Shown here one piece after another: positions 19,806 through 29,771 of a DNA stretch of 64,000 nt. Position 1 is the stretch's first letter, and each line of letters begins with the position of its first letter. This stretch comes from Spirosoma pollinicola (GTDB taxonomy: Bacteria; Bacteroidota; Bacteroidia; Cytophagales; Spirosomataceae): contig NZ_CP025096.1 in assembly GCF_002831565.1 (NCBI RefSeq), positions 3,573,027 through 3,637,026 on the forward strand, in the 5' to 3' direction. A model generated the notes under the pieces. It searched no databases. It saw only the letters and a program-made list of their open reading frames with translations, and had not been told where the DNA came from. A program made the position numbers and the translations under genes.

Positions 19806-21902
19806 TTAAGGATTAGCCTGATAAATTGTCAGCGAACCCATTGTTGCCACCGACTTCATGCAACGAATTTCTACCGGCTGCGGCTGGTGATCGAAAACCT
19901 GATATTTTACATTCAGAGACTTCATTCGGGGCGAACAGGGGTCCATAGCAATGACATAGGCGTCCTCGAACTGATTCACCAGAATAACCGAATCCCGGCC
20001 GTTGATATAACTTTGATTCGTAACGTGCGCATAGCGGTTATAAGCCGAATCCCGCTTCATTTCCGGGTCCAACACCTTAAGAACGTGTTTGCGGTCGGGC
20101 AGGTATTTGACGCCCGTAATTTGTTTGGCACCCGTAGCGGTAACCATATACGTCACATATTGACTACCGTTTACCAGCCACCTCGCCTGTGGGTCCTGTT
20201 CAACGAGCTGACGAACGGTCTTGTAAAATGCATTTTCCGTAATTGGACTCATGCCCTTCGACAACGGATTGGCTTTTAGATTCGGGAACAGGAATAGCAA
20301 TAAACCAGCACAAAAAATAGCCGTTCGATACCGTATGGAAATTGTAAATAGTAACAGCACGTTCATAAGCGAAAAGAATACCACCGGCATAAATGTCTGG
20401 TAGGGCTTGATCATGCCATCAGAATCATTCACATTGACATAGGCGGTGTAAATGACAAACCCAACAACGGCTAGGACGGCCATTGCATTTGCCCAAACAG
20501 GCACCCGACGGTAGGCGTCCCGGATACTGTTATCGCTTAGTTTGCTCAGGTACATAAACAGCAAAAGAATTCCTCCTGCACCCATCGGAATCTGTGCCCG
20601 GCGTGTGGGCACCATGTTCATCAAACTGGCTTTAGCCAGACCTGCCGGAAATTCCACTTCCATCCATACCCACATAAAGATCATGAACAAGGCTGTTGCA
20701 CCCAGCATCCAGTCAATTTTTCGGTCCAGTAAAAACAGCGCAATGAGTAATGGAATGATAACCGGAACGAAGTTGAGATAATGAGACAGTTCGCAGATGT
20801 TAAGCCAGCTTTTAGGCACTTTCTGATCATCAAAGAACCAGCTATAATACTCCGAATACCAGTTTCCAACAAAACCGGTACCCCCCAATTCACTCCGCTG
20901 CCCAGGATAAACGGTGCTGGTAACGGCTTTCAGGGTTTCCTGTATGTCTGCATAATAACCCGCCAGAACCAGACCCGCCAGCGCTACGGCAACACCCAGC
21001 ATACCAATCTTCAGAAGTATCGCTTTGGGTGGGAATAGGTCCCGCCGGTTGTTAACAACGTATCCAACGAATGCAAAGCCAAATAAATACCCCATCGGTA
21101 TCTGATAAGGCGGATACAGAACCAGCGCGAACGAGCAGATTAACCAAATCAGCAATAGTGCATAAAGGGCAATCTTCAATGGCTTTCGCTCATACAGCAA
21201 ATAAACAGCCGCCACAAAGGTGGCGCAGCAATAACCAATCATGCTGGACGGAATAAATGACCATCGCACCGTTCCTGACGAGAGCAACAGGGTTAGTACA
21301 CCAGTTAGTGAAAGCCAATACTGGTTTCGGCTTATCAGCAAAAAGAAGAGGAAGCCCCCAACAAGTAGTATAAACGGGTTTATATCGTAAAGCCAGCTAT
21401 AGCCTCGCTCAGAGTCGAGTACCATAAATCCCCAATGCCCAGGTTTAAAGAGGGTAACAGGGTGGTATGTCGGCAGCAGAACGAGTGAACTATTCAGGCC
21501 ACCAATGGCCTCATTATTTTGGGCAAGATGATTATGCACATTTGACAAAATCCAGGGGGTTGCTACTGCGTAGTCGTCCATGCGGATTTGCTTGGGCGTA
21601 CCCGCAACTAAGCCGCGTGTTACGGGAGAGCCATCGGGCAAAATGGTATTCCAGATTGGCAGCGAAACGTAATGCCATTTTAACAGCACAAACAGCACAA
21701 ATACAGCAACAAAAGCACTGAGTGTAAGCTTCACCCGCTTGTCAAAGCGAATCAGTTGAAAGGGTTGTTCGGCTGGGGGAAGGTCAACAGGTGTAGAAGA
21801 GTCCGGTACAGATTGAGTGGGTTTCGCAGGTGTCGAACTCACGGTCTTAACGACTGGGCTGGTTCCAGCAACGGTGGGTCGGCCTTTTTGTTTCTTCGAC
21901 AT
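19806..21902 (-). CDS. Large multi-pass membrane protein, possible GT-C type glycosyltransferase
   Basis: A 698-aa protein with a Lys/Pro/Thr/Ser-rich cytoplasmic tail (residues 1-60), then about a dozen hydrophobic helices. The first loop after TM1 contains ILPDGSPVTRG and DDYAVATPWILSNV, with acidic residues where GT-C enzymes keep theirs. The C-terminal 150 residues form a soluble extracytoplasmic domain. No exact family is recognised. As first gene of the operon with a DPM1-like GT2 and DUF2304, it could use a lipid-linked sugar on the outer face. That role is an inference from topology and context. Confidence 0.7.
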   Translation of the reverse strand: MSKKQKGRPTVAGTSPVVKTVSSTPAKPTQSVPDSSTPVDLPPAEQPFQLIRFDKRVKLTLSAFVAVFVLFVLLKWHYVSLPIWNTILPDGSPVTRGLVAGTPKQIRMDDYAVATPWILSNVHNHLAQNNEAIGGLNSSLVLLPTYHPVTLFKPGHWGFMVLDSERGYSWLYDINPFILLVGGFLFFLLISRNQYWLSLTGVLTLLLSSGTVRWSFIPSSMIGYCCATFVAAVYLLYERKPLKIALYALLLIWLICSFALVLYPPYQIPMGYLFGFAFVGYVVNNRRDLFPPKAILLKIGMLGVAVALAGLVLAGYYADIQETLKAVTSTVYPGQRSELGGTGFVGNWYSEYYSWFFDDQKVPKSWLNICELSHYLNFVPVIIPLLIALFLLDRKIDWMLGATALFMIFMWVWMEVEFPAGLAKASLMNMVPTRRAQIPMGAGGILLLFMYLSKLSDNSIRDAYRRVPVWANAMAVLAVVGFVIYTAYVNVNDSDGMIKPYQTFMPVVFFSLMNVLLLFTISIRYRTAIFCAGLLLFLFPNLKANPLSKGMSPITENAFYKTVRQLVEQDPQARWLVNGSQYVTYMVTATGAKQITGVKYLPDRKHVLKVLDPEMKRDSAYNRYAHVTNQSYINGRDSVILVNQFEDAYVIAMDPCSPRMKSLNVKYQVFDHQPQPVEIRCMKSVATMGSLTIYQANP

Positions 21903-22028
21903 GAGGCAGGGTGTAGACGAATTCTCGAATTAGGTTAGTCGCATTGTTACGCCTAACCAAACTTACTAATACCGTGCCAGTTTGCCAACATCCGGCGTTT
22001 TCTTTCCGAAATTAGGTAATTTGCCCGC

Positions 22029-23030
22029 ATGAACAAGGTTTTCTTCCAACGGGCCATACCGATTTTGTTAGCTGGATTACTGTTGTGGTATGTCATGAAA
22101 GACGTACCCCTACAGGAAATCGGCGATCAATTCAGGTCAACTAATTATGGCTGGTTATCAGTAGTAGGTGTGCTTATTGGTTTATTTTATGTGCTGCGGG
22201 CGGCCCGGTGGCAACTTACTTTACAGGCCATTGGCTACCGGCCTTCGCTGTTTCGCGCGACGGTAGCCCTGTTAGCCGGTTCGCTGGCGAGTATGATTGT
22301 GCCGGGAGCCGGTGAGCTAACCCGTTGTGGAACCTTGCAACGTACAGATGGCGTCCCCATATCGCAGGGAATTGGTTCGGTGGTCGCCGAACGAATTGTC
22401 GAACTGTTTATGCTGATACTCGTGCTGCTGCTGACTGTCACGCTGGAATTTAGTCGGGCAAAAACGTACCTCTCCAGTTTAACATTGGCTCTGCCAGGCA
22501 GAACGGTTATATTAGTTGGCGGTACACTTGTTACAGTAGTCGCGTTGGCGATTTGGCAAGCCCTGAAATACCCGGGTCTGCAAAAACACCCGCTACTTAT
22601 AAAAAGTGTACGTATTGCAAAAGGCTTCGGTCAGGGATTTATGGCCATTCGGCAACTTCCCAATCCGGGTTTATTTATTGCGCTGACCATACTAATTCAA
22701 GCGTTTTCCTGGCTATCTACTTATGTGCTGCTGCTCACCTCCAACGATACACACGATCTTCCTCCTACAGCCGCGCTCACCATTCTGGCCGTTAGCTCAT
22801 TGGGCGGACTGGCTGTACCCACGCAGGGCGGTATTGGTACGTATCATTTTTTCGTGAGTCGGGCGTTAATTTTATACGGATTTACGGCTGCTCAGGGGGC
22901 TGTCGTAGCCACCTATCTTCATGCGGTTGGTTTTGGCTTCAACCTGCTGCTAAGTAGTGCCAGCTTTCTGCTGCTCCATATATTAATTGCCCGAAGAACG
23001 TCGACATCGCAGCCCGAGCATACGGTATGA
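22029..23030 (+). CDS. Flippase-like / lysylphosphatidylglycerol-synthase-type membrane protein (YbhN family)
   Basis: A 333-aa integral membrane protein with about eight helices. The segments YVLRAARWQLTLQAIGY and GSLASMIVPGAGELTRCGTL match the conserved core of the UPF0104/LPG-synthase transmembrane family, as does GGLAVPTQGGIGTYHFFVS. Members without the catalytic domain of MprF, like this one, are thought to move or organise lipids. It is divergent from the glycan operon across 126 bp, which suggests a related envelope role. Confidence 0.82.
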   Translation: MNKVFFQRAIPILLAGLLLWYVMKDVPLQEIGDQFRSTNYGWLSVVGVLIGLFYVLRAARWQLTLQAIGYRPSLFRATVALLAGSLASMIVPGAGELTRCGTLQRTDGVPISQGIGSVVAERIVELFMLILVLLLTVTLEFSRAKTYLSSLTLALPGRTVILVGGTLVTVVALAIWQALKYPGLQKHPLLIKSVRIAKGFGQGFMAIRQLPNPGLFIALTILIQAFSWLSTYVLLLTSNDTHDLPPTAALTILAVSSLGGLAVPTQGGIGTYHFFVSRALILYGFTAAQGAVVATYLHAVGFGFNLLLSSASFLLLHILIARRTSTSQPEHTV

Positions 23031-23109
23031 GTTATCGTTATCCCTCTCGCGTAGTAACTATATTTTTAGCAACTTGCGTTACACCTTTATATCAAACGAA
23101 AAAAGTTAA

Positions 23110-24705
23110 ATGACCTCTCAACAATTAATGCTGGCCGTTGGCCTGCTTGCGCTGCCCTTTTCGAGTATTGCGCAGGAAAAATTTGCCAAAACCATTACCG
23201 CATCTGACCTTGAAAAACACCTTCGCGTGCTTGCCGCCGATGATATGGAAGGCCGCGAAACCGGCACCCGTGGCCAGCGCAAAGCGGCAGAATACATTGC
23301 CACTCAGTTTGCCGCCGAAGGACTAATGCCCATCGTAAAAGCCGACGATGGTAAGATGGCCTATCAACAGCAATACACGCTGTTTAAAAAGAACTGGGGC
23401 GATTTTTATGTAAGCTCGGGCGGAAAACGCTTTGAGCCTCAGAAAGACTTTATGCCGAATGGTCTGTTGTATCTACCCACAGAAACAACCTACGAGACCC
23501 TGTTTATCGGCTATGGCATTAGTGACGCAAACTACGATGACTACGCCGGACGCGATGTGACAGGTAAAGCCCTCGTGATGCTGGACGATGAGCCAAAAAC
23601 CACCGATGGTAAAAAATTGGTGAGTGGCAGCAATGAAGCCTCTAAATGGGGTGGGCCAAATGGCTGGCGGGCCAAGAGTTTGCTGGCAAAAGAAAAAGGA
23701 GCCGCGCAATTATTTATCATCTCTGCCGAATCGGCAGCAGCTTTTAAGGAATTACTTACGCAGCGTAGTGCCATGCAGGCGAGGTTTAATCGGTTGAGTT
23801 TAAAGGCGGGTGCCGAGAATGTAAGCTCAATTGGTGTGTTTCTGGTTACGTCCGATATGGCCGCCACCCTGTTGAATACACCCGTGGCCACATTGACCCA
23901 AACAATCAGTCAGGTTACCCAATCGGCGAAGCCCGTAGCTTCGTCGCTGGCCGGTAGCGTGGCGGTTAAAGCCGATCGGGTCGACGAAAAGACCGAATCG
24001 TCCAATGTGCTGGGCTTTATTGAAGGAACGGACAAAAAAGACGAAGTATTGATCGTTTCATCGCACTACGATCACATTGGTATCAGTGCCGATGGCCAGA
24101 TCAACAACGGAGCCAACGACGATGGCTCGGGCACGGTGTCGGTGCTGGAGATTGCACAGGCATTTGCTAAAGCGAAAGCTGCGGGGAAAGGTCCACGCCG
24201 GTCTATTTTATTCCTGACCGTATCGGGCGAAGAAAAGGGCTTGTTAGGCTCTCAGTATTATGCCGATATGAGTCCGGTAATTCCGCTGGAGAAAACGGTT
24301 GCCGATTTGAATATCGACATGGTGGGCCGGGTCGATGACCTGCATTTGGGCAAATCGGACAATTATATTTATGTCATCGGCTCAGACAAACTCTCATCTG
24401 AACTGCACAAAATCAGCGAGGACGTGAATAAAAAGGAAATTGGGATGGAGCTGGATTATAAATTCAACGATCCTAAAGATTCCCAGCGTATCTATTACCG
24501 CTCCGACCACTACAACTTCGCCAAGCACCAGATACCCATTATTTTCTATTTCAACGGCCTGCACCCGGACTACCATAAGCCAACCGACGACATCGAAAAA
24601 ATTGACTTCAAACTAGCCGAAAAATCAGCACGGCTCGTCTTTTACACCGCTTGGGAAATTGCCAACCGCGACCAACGTTTAGTCGTTGATAGCAATAAAC
24701 AGTAA
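23110..24705 (+). CDS. M28 family zinc peptidase, exported
   Basis: Secreted aminopeptidase-like enzyme of 531 aa. A signal peptide ends near SIAQE (residues 19-23). An inserted PA-type region covers about 120-260. The two-zinc M28 site is complete: SSHYDHIG with His319 and Asp321, NNGANDDGSG with Asp337, SGEEKGLLGS with Glu374/Glu375, NIDMVGR with Asp403, and DYHKPTDD with His489. It probably digests peptides in the periplasm or outside. No T9SS sorting domain is visible at the C-terminus. It stands alone with a stem-loop and T-run right after the stop. Confidence 0.93.
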   Translation: MTSQQLMLAVGLLALPFSSIAQEKFAKTITASDLEKHLRVLAADDMEGRETGTRGQRKAAEYIATQFAAEGLMPIVKADDGKMAYQQQYTLFKKNWGDFYVSSGGKRFEPQKDFMPNGLLYLPTETTYETLFIGYGISDANYDDYAGRDVTGKALVMLDDEPKTTDGKKLVSGSNEASKWGGPNGWRAKSLLAKEKGAAQLFIISAESAAAFKELLTQRSAMQARFNRLSLKAGAENVSSIGVFLVTSDMAATLLNTPVATLTQTISQVTQSAKPVASSLAGSVAVKADRVDEKTESSNVLGFIEGTDKKDEVLIVSSHYDHIGISADGQINNGANDDGSGTVSVLEIAQAFAKAKAAGKGPRRSILFLTVSGEEKGLLGSQYYADMSPVIPLEKTVADLNIDMVGRVDDLHLGKSDNYIYVIGSDKLSSELHKISEDVNKKEIGMELDYKFNDPKDSQRIYYRSDHYNFAKHQIPIIFYFNGLHPDYHKPTDDIEKIDFKLAEKSARLVFYTAWEIANRDQRLVVDSNKQ

Positions 24706-24734
24706 ATCTGAAGAACAATAGTGAGCCTCAAAAG

Positions 24735-24771
24735 CGCAGTTCAATCTATCAGGATTGACTGCGTTTTTTTG
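24735..24771 (+). terminator. Rho-independent terminator of the M28 peptidase gene
   Basis: The stem CGCAGT(T)CAATC / GATTGACTGCG, with a one-base bulge, is followed by a run of seven T, a standard intrinsic terminator 30 bases after the stop codon. Confidence 0.85.
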
Positions 24772-24799
24772 TGGAGACTGTTCCCACTTTCTATCGTCC

Positions 24800-24867
24800 A
24801 CCCCTAAATCCCCTGAAGGGGACTTTGCTTGTGCTTAGATTAAGTCCCCTTTAGGGGATTTAGGGGT
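24800..24867. repeat. 26-bp inverted repeat with nested hairpins
   Basis: Arms 24800-24825 and 24842-24867 match with one G/A difference. Each arm contains the palindrome CCCCTGAAGGGG or CCCCTTTAGGGG type core. It lies between the converging peptidase and DUF4249 genes. Confidence 0.85.
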
Positions 24868-24929
24868 AGACAAAGAAACATTGGAATAGCTTTATAGTAC
24901 AGAAAACAGAATTCTAAAAAATCCTAGAC

Positions 24930-26285
24930 CTACTCCTTCCAACCCTCGGGTTTAAATGGCGTTTGATTATCACTTTGCAGGCAGGGAGCCAGCGGAGGCC
25001 GGTCGGCGTTAGGCCATAATCGAACTTTGGCTTTTGCACGTTCGCCCAAATAAGGCGGTGACGGTTCCAAGTTAGGCTGACGCGAGTTAAATGCAAAAAA
25101 TAGACCATCTCCGCCAGTTGCGTATGTGCCTTTTGGATGGAGTGCATCTACTGGCCCGGTTGCCCCATAGGCTAATGCACCCTGTGTGTCTTTCCGGTCG
25201 AGCCAGTAGTGTACCAGCGAAACTGCCGAAGCGGAGAAGTAACCCACTACATTGTCCTGATTATAACCTATCTGGTGTACATTACCGCCTAAAGCCGTAG
25301 GTGGCGAATCGGCCAGACCACCGGTATGTTGTGTCTGTTCCTGAAACAGCTTATAATACCGATAAGCATCGGCGGTTAGCGAAAGTTGCCGAATATCAAT
25401 CAGGCCCGCTTCGTAGTCATAAAAGGGAATTTGAGCCACTTTTTGTTGACTAATCAGGCCGCCATTGCTGAATTTATCATCAAAGACCAGAATATCATAG
25501 CCATAGATAATTCGCCAGCAGGCGGTCCGGCATTGATAATCATAAATCCAATCCTCCTTAGGTACTTCGGGCGCTTCTTCCCCAGCCTTACCCGCTCTGG
25601 GACTGAAACAGTCTTCATAAGGTTCATTACCTGTCACGAAGTAGTCCCTGTCTTTATACACATCAGGCAGCACCTTATAGGGTGCGTAAACACCCTGCCT
25701 GCAACTGTGACACCAGTACTGGCGTTCCCAGAGTTTCCACTCCCACCGATAATAATTGTGTTGATCTGCCGGGTCCTGACTGTCAATAAACAAGTCGTGG
25801 GCTGCGGTATAGCCGTTTAGCTGCTGTGTTGACAAACTGGCTGGATTGAATCGGGCACTTACTTTATCAATTGGCGCGACGGCGGGCATTACCTGTTGGG
25901 TAGATGTATAGGAGGTGCCATCGGTGAGTGTAAAACGAAGCTGGTAGACATGGCCAATCTGTCCTTTAAAATCGCTGGGCAGCTGATAACTACCATCAAC
26001 AGTCTCGTGACAGGCAATGATCCGGGACGAATCTACAAGTACATCCATCCTGGCCTGAGTAACAGGTACGGTACTAAACTGACCCGTCAGCCGGTCAGGA
26101 TGGGCTCGGCTAAGTTTAATAATTTGTGGCTCAGGCAGGTTCGTAATGGTACCCTCCACTACCAGAATATCAGTTGTACTTTGCAATACACTATCATCCA
26201 GGTCGATACAAGCGAAGGGTAGAATGAGCGCAATTCCATAAACAAGTAAACGAAAAGCCGTTGAGTGCATGAGTATGTTTGACAA
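24930..26285 (-). CDS. DUF4249 lipoprotein
   Basis: A 451-aa outer-membrane-directed lipoprotein of the DUF4249 family, typical of Bacteroidota and often found with TonB-dependent receptors. The leader runs to a lipobox at LPFAC (Cys26), followed by the family start LQSTTDILVVEGTITNLPEP. It is Cys-rich in the middle (WCHSCRQG, DYQCRTACW), possibly disulphide-bonded. Translation may begin at 26285 or at the second ATG, 26270. No SusC/TonB receptor gene is adjacent here, which is somewhat unusual. Confidence 0.85.
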   Translation of the reverse strand: MSNILMHSTAFRLLVYGIALILPFACIDLDDSVLQSTTDILVVEGTITNLPEPQIIKLSRAHPDRLTGQFSTVPVTQARMDVLVDSSRIIACHETVDGSYQLPSDFKGQIGHVYQLRFTLTDGTSYTSTQQVMPAVAPIDKVSARFNPASLSTQQLNGYTAAHDLFIDSQDPADQHNYYRWEWKLWERQYWCHSCRQGVYAPYKVLPDVYKDRDYFVTGNEPYEDCFSPRAGKAGEEAPEVPKEDWIYDYQCRTACWRIIYGYDILVFDDKFSNGGLISQQKVAQIPFYDYEAGLIDIRQLSLTADAYRYYKLFQEQTQHTGGLADSPPTALGGNVHQIGYNQDNVVGYFSASAVSLVHYWLDRKDTQGALAYGATGPVDALHPKGTYATGGDGLFFAFNSRQPNLEPSPPYLGERAKAKVRLWPNADRPPLAPCLQSDNQTPFKPEGWKE

Positions 26286-26384
26286 ACTAACAAACTACCC
26301 ACAAAACCACTTTAACGGCCTGTTCTACTTTTGGTTAGCCTGTAATGAACCTGTTAAACTTTTGAGAATAGTAGCTCAAAGAAT

Positions 26385-26480
26385 GGTTTTTGTCCTTCTG
26401 ACGAAGGAAGAATCTTAATGCATCCATGTCTGGAAGTGGGGATACGTTAAGATTCTTCCTTCGTCAGAAGGACAAAAACC
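26385..26480. repeat. Perfect 34-bp inverted repeat (family A)
   Basis: Arms 26385-26418 and 26447-26480 are identical in reverse complement, 34 of 34; the match extends 7 more bases with two mismatches. Each arm contains CCTTC-TGAC-GAAGG. It follows the amidase stop codon. Its arm aligns with those at 33526 and 55335. Confidence 0.88.
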
Positions 26481-26532
26481 ACCTTCTGATGAAAGTTCAA
26501 ACAACTTCCATTGTAACTAGAGTAGCTGAAGC

Positions 26533-28158
26533 TCAGTTGCCCGGAATCAATGATTTTGTGAACGTAGGCCGTATGCGCTTTTTTGATGCCTGTTCGTAAG
26601 CGTAGCCCAGCGACACTAATTCTCCTTCCTGATAGGCGCGGGCCATCAGCGAAAAACCGACGGGCAACCCATGAACGGTTCCCATAGGGATGGTTATGTG
26701 CGGATAACCAGCCATAGCCGCTGGCGGACAAAAATAAAATCCGGTGTCGTAATCGCCGTTGATCAGGTCGATGCAACCGGCAAATCCGATACTGGTACCG
26801 CCAATGGCATCCAGTTTATTGGTTGCCATTAGCTTGTCAATGAGCTGGCGTGAACTGCGCGTTTTAGCCAATGCATCGGTGTATTCCTTACTGGTCAGAT
26901 CAGCTTTGGCGTCGCTGCTTTCGAGCGTTTCCTGCTTAAAGAACGGCATGGCTTTGGCCTCGTTTTTCTTGTTGAAGGCAATCACGTCGGCCAGCGTTTT
27001 AACGCCCGCGTTGGCCGTTGACAGGTAGTTGTTCACGCCGTCCTTAAACTCATATTGAAGTACGGTAAATTCGGCCCCGCCAATATCGCTCAGGCTTTTG
27101 AGCAAGTCTACCTCAACAACTGTAGCACCCTGTTTTTTCAATACCTCAATGGCCTGTTTATACAAGCCAACTACCCCTTCGTGGCCTTTTAGGAAGGATT
27201 TCTCAACGCCAATGCGTTTGCCCGACAAACCAGCCATGTTTAGAAAACGGGTATAATCTGTCGCGGCCTTGCCGGTACTTTCCTGCGTAACGGCATCGGC
27301 CGGATCAACGCCTGTCATAGTACCCAGTAGAATGGCGGCATCGGTTACCGTTCGCGCCATTGGTCCGGCGGTGTCCTGCGTCTTCGAGATGGGAATTATG
27401 CCGCTGCGACTGACCAACCCCACGGTTGGCTTGATTCCAACCACCCCACAAAACGATGATGGAGCAATGATGGACCCGTCGGTTTCGGTGCCTACCGCAA
27501 CGGCGCACAGGTTGGCCGACACCGCCGACCCGGAACCCGAGCTTGACCCACACGGGCTACGATCCAGCACAAATGGGTTTCTGGTTTGGCCGCCCCGGCT
27601 GCTCCAGCCACTACTCGACCGCGATGAGCGGAAGTTAGCCCACTCGCTGAGATTTGTTTTCCCTAATATAACGGCTCCGGCAGCCCGTAATTTATTGACG
27701 ATAAACGCATCTTTAGCCGCTTTATGGCCCTCCAGCGCCAAAGCACCAGCGGTTGTCATCATGTTGTCGCCGGTGTCGATATTGTCTTTTATCAGCACAG
27801 GTATGCCATGCATAGGCCCTCGAATTTTACCAGCTTTGCGCTCCTCATCCATCGCTTTGGCAATCGATAATGCATCCGGATTGACTTCGATAACGGCATT
27901 TAGGGCAGGCCCTTTTTTATCAATGGCGTCAATACGGTTCAGATAGAGTTGCGTGATAGCTTCTGATGTGTACTGACCAGCCTGCATTTTTTTCTGTAAG
28001 TCGCCAAGGGTAACTTCATTCAGTTCAAAGTCGTCTATGAAGGCAGCAGAATCGCTTTCTGCCTCAGTCTTTTGGTTGGATGTGCAACTTGCTACCGCAA
28101 GCGAAGCCGTCGAGAGACTTACCACTGAACTGCTCTTGATAAAACTCCGTCTATTCAT
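26533..28158 (-). CDS. Amidase-signature hydrolase, exported lipoprotein
   Basis: A 541-aa enzyme that hydrolyses an amide bond; the substrate is not known. The catalytic triad is visible as Lys124 in GIPVLIKDNIDTG, the cis-Ser region CGSSSGSGSA (Ser205) and the nucleophile Ser229 in GTETDGSI. The N-terminus NRRSFIKSSS is a twin-arginine motif, followed by a hydrophobic core and a lipobox ending in Cys25, so it should be exported folded by Tat and anchored by lipid. This differs from the cytoplasmic GatA subunit. It has no operon partner. Confidence 0.92.
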   Translation of the reverse strand: MNRRSFIKSSSVVSLSTASLAVASCTSNQKTEAESDSAAFIDDFELNEVTLGDLQKKMQAGQYTSEAITQLYLNRIDAIDKKGPALNAVIEVNPDALSIAKAMDEERKAGKIRGPMHGIPVLIKDNIDTGDNMMTTAGALALEGHKAAKDAFIVNKLRAAGAVILGKTNLSEWANFRSSRSSSGWSSRGGQTRNPFVLDRSPCGSSSGSGSAVSANLCAVAVGTETDGSIIAPSSFCGVVGIKPTVGLVSRSGIIPISKTQDTAGPMARTVTDAAILLGTMTGVDPADAVTQESTGKAATDYTRFLNMAGLSGKRIGVEKSFLKGHEGVVGLYKQAIEVLKKQGATVVEVDLLKSLSDIGGAEFTVLQYEFKDGVNNYLSTANAGVKTLADVIAFNKKNEAKAMPFFKQETLESSDAKADLTSKEYTDALAKTRSSRQLIDKLMATNKLDAIGGTSIGFAGCIDLINGDYDTGFYFCPPAAMAGYPHITIPMGTVHGLPVGFSLMARAYQEGELVSLGYAYEQASKKRIRPTFTKSLIPGN

Positions 28159-28312
28159 GAAAAGGCTTCATTAAGTGAACAGCTGTTAAAAAAAACTGCC
28201 ATGAACGATCTCAACTAGTCAAACCTAAAAACGTTCACGTATCTGTTACTGGAGTTGTTTTTAGGAAATTCCGAACGTTGGCTACTGATTCGAGCGGTTG
28301 ATTTCTGCTTAT

Positions 28313-28762
28313 CTATTGCCGGGTCAGTTTGATTGTTTTCAGGAAAATACAGCCCTGGGCTGGACAAATCGTATCACGACTTACCAACGTTAAAGTACTT
28401 CCGTTTATCGTCCCCCCAAAGCGACTGATATAAGAACGGGGCGTGCCGTTGCAAATCGCGCTATTGGCTGTACTCAGGCTGACCGTGTTCCCGTCTATAG
28501 TACCGGTGAACTGAGTGGGTACACTAGTTGGACCAGCTGTTTGGGTTACGATAGCAGTGACGGTATTATTAACGACCTGGAAGGTAGCCGTAGCTGTTAC
28601 GGCTGGGCCACTCCAGCTACAACTGCCTGCCTGTTGGGTTTGGTAGTCGCCGGCCCAATTTCCGCTTAAGCCTTTGTTTACGACCGGGTCCGGGTCAGAT
28701 TTTTTACAGCCGCTTAGGCTGCACATAATTAAGATGACGCTGAGTAGATTATTTCGTTTCAT
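28313..28762 (-). CDS. Small lipoprotein of unknown function
   Basis: A 149-aa protein. The leader MKRNNLLSVILIMCSLSGC ends in a lipobox at Cys19. The rest is a Thr/Ser/Val-rich beta-strand protein with GLSGNWAGDYQTQQAG at the start of the mature chain, then repeated strand-turn units such as GTIDGNTVSLSTA and GTINGSTLTLVSRD. Six cysteines remain after the lipid Cys or near it, possibly making disulphides. I recognise no domain. It lies between the amidase and GDSL genes, each apparently separate. Confidence 0.65.
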   Translation of the reverse strand: MKRNNLLSVILIMCSLSGCKKSDPDPVVNKGLSGNWAGDYQTQQAGSCSWSGPAVTATATFQVVNNTVTAIVTQTAGPTSVPTQFTGTIDGNTVSLSTANSAICNGTPRSYISRFGGTINGSTLTLVSRDTICPAQGCIFLKTIKLTRQ

Positions 28763-28925
28763 AAACCAAACTCAAATATGACCATTACAAATAATATTAG
28801 TCAATTTTAAACAATGAAAGTAAAAATAAAGGCTCGGCAAAACTGAAAAATAATACGCTTTTCAACAATTCAATTAACCGTCGTTTAGCGCTTAAATACA
28901 GTAACCACGATGACGACAAACATGC

Positions 28926-29750
28926 TTAATACTGCTTGATCACTTTGACCAGACCCCGGCTAATAATGGCATAGCCTTTGTCTGATGGATGCAGACCATC
29001 GTATGTTTTATTGATCGCCCCAACCGGATAAGGATACTCATCTGTTTCGGGGTTAAACGGCACATCTATAAATTTCGGATAGGCGTAGTTTGTATAGACA
29101 CCACTTGTCGGGTCTTTCAGGCGTTTGTAATTGACCAGTTTCTTTGCCTGTAACCCCGGCATGTGATACAGATCAACGACCGGAAACTTTTCGTAGCGTC
29201 CAATTGAGTCAATGGCGTTCGCAAAAGCTTCGAGCATTTGCCCGTTCTTCGCCTTGTATGACCCATATGCATTGTTTTTGAAGTTTGTCAGATAAACAAA
29301 ATCTACCCGTTGCATGGGTGTAATCAAAATGATGGGCGCCTGCGGATTCAGGCTGCGGAGTTTGTCGACAATGATGCGGAACGACCCATATACCGTCTTA
29401 TTCCCGGTGTTATCTTGATAATCAGTCAAATGACCCAATGGCCGCCCCTGCCACCAATCATTGGTGCCCAGAAAGATTGAATACACGTCGGCTTTGGTCA
29501 GTCCTAAGGTTTCAATTTTATCGGCAATCCCACCCGAAGTCCAGCCATTGTGGCCCTGATTGATGTAATGCACATACGGCAATTTTTCGCTCACCCGAGT
29601 CATATAGCCTTTAGTGATTCGATTTCCGGTTTCATTCAGATGCTCATTCAAATAAGTAATCGAATCACCGATGGCCACCCACGACAACTCCTTATTTTTG
29701 AACGAACTAAACAGGCAAACCAGGACCAGAAACAAAACAAGCTTTTTCAT
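28926..29750 (-). CDS. SGNH/GDSL hydrolase, exported
   Basis: A 274-aa esterase-type hydrolase. A signal peptide covers residues 1-16. The four SGNH blocks are present: VAIGDSITY with nucleophile Ser30, HNGWTSGG with the oxyanion Gly, FLGTNDWW with Asn97, and YDGLHPSDKGY with Asp251 and His254. It probably removes acyl groups from sugars or polysaccharides in the periplasm, but the substrate is unknown. It starts 22 bases after the amidohydrolase stop, so the two may be co-transcribed. Confidence 0.9.
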   Translation of the reverse strand: MKKLVLFLVLVCLFSSFKNKELSWVAIGDSITYLNEHLNETGNRITKGYMTRVSEKLPYVHYINQGHNGWTSGGIADKIETLGLTKADVYSIFLGTNDWWQGRPLGHLTDYQDNTGNKTVYGSFRIIVDKLRSLNPQAPIILITPMQRVDFVYLTNFKNNAYGSYKAKNGQMLEAFANAIDSIGRYEKFPVVDLYHMPGLQAKKLVNYKRLKDPTSGVYTNYAYPKFIDVPFNPETDEYPYPVGAINKTYDGLHPSDKGYAIISRGLVKVIKQY

Positions 29751-29771
29751 TTTCAGTAGCCACTTATAAAT

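Noticed and set aside
19716..20279. 187-aa plus-strand frame over the glycan operon
   Set aside because: It spans the junction of two well-supported minus-strand genes and has no recognisable features.
27269..27946. 225-aa plus-strand frame opposite the amidase
   Set aside because: Antisense shadow of an intact amidase with a visible catalytic triad.
28224..28265. CCTAAAAAC/GTTTTTAGG inverted pair
   Set aside because: Only 9 bp with a 24-base spacer in AT-rich DNA; could be chance.
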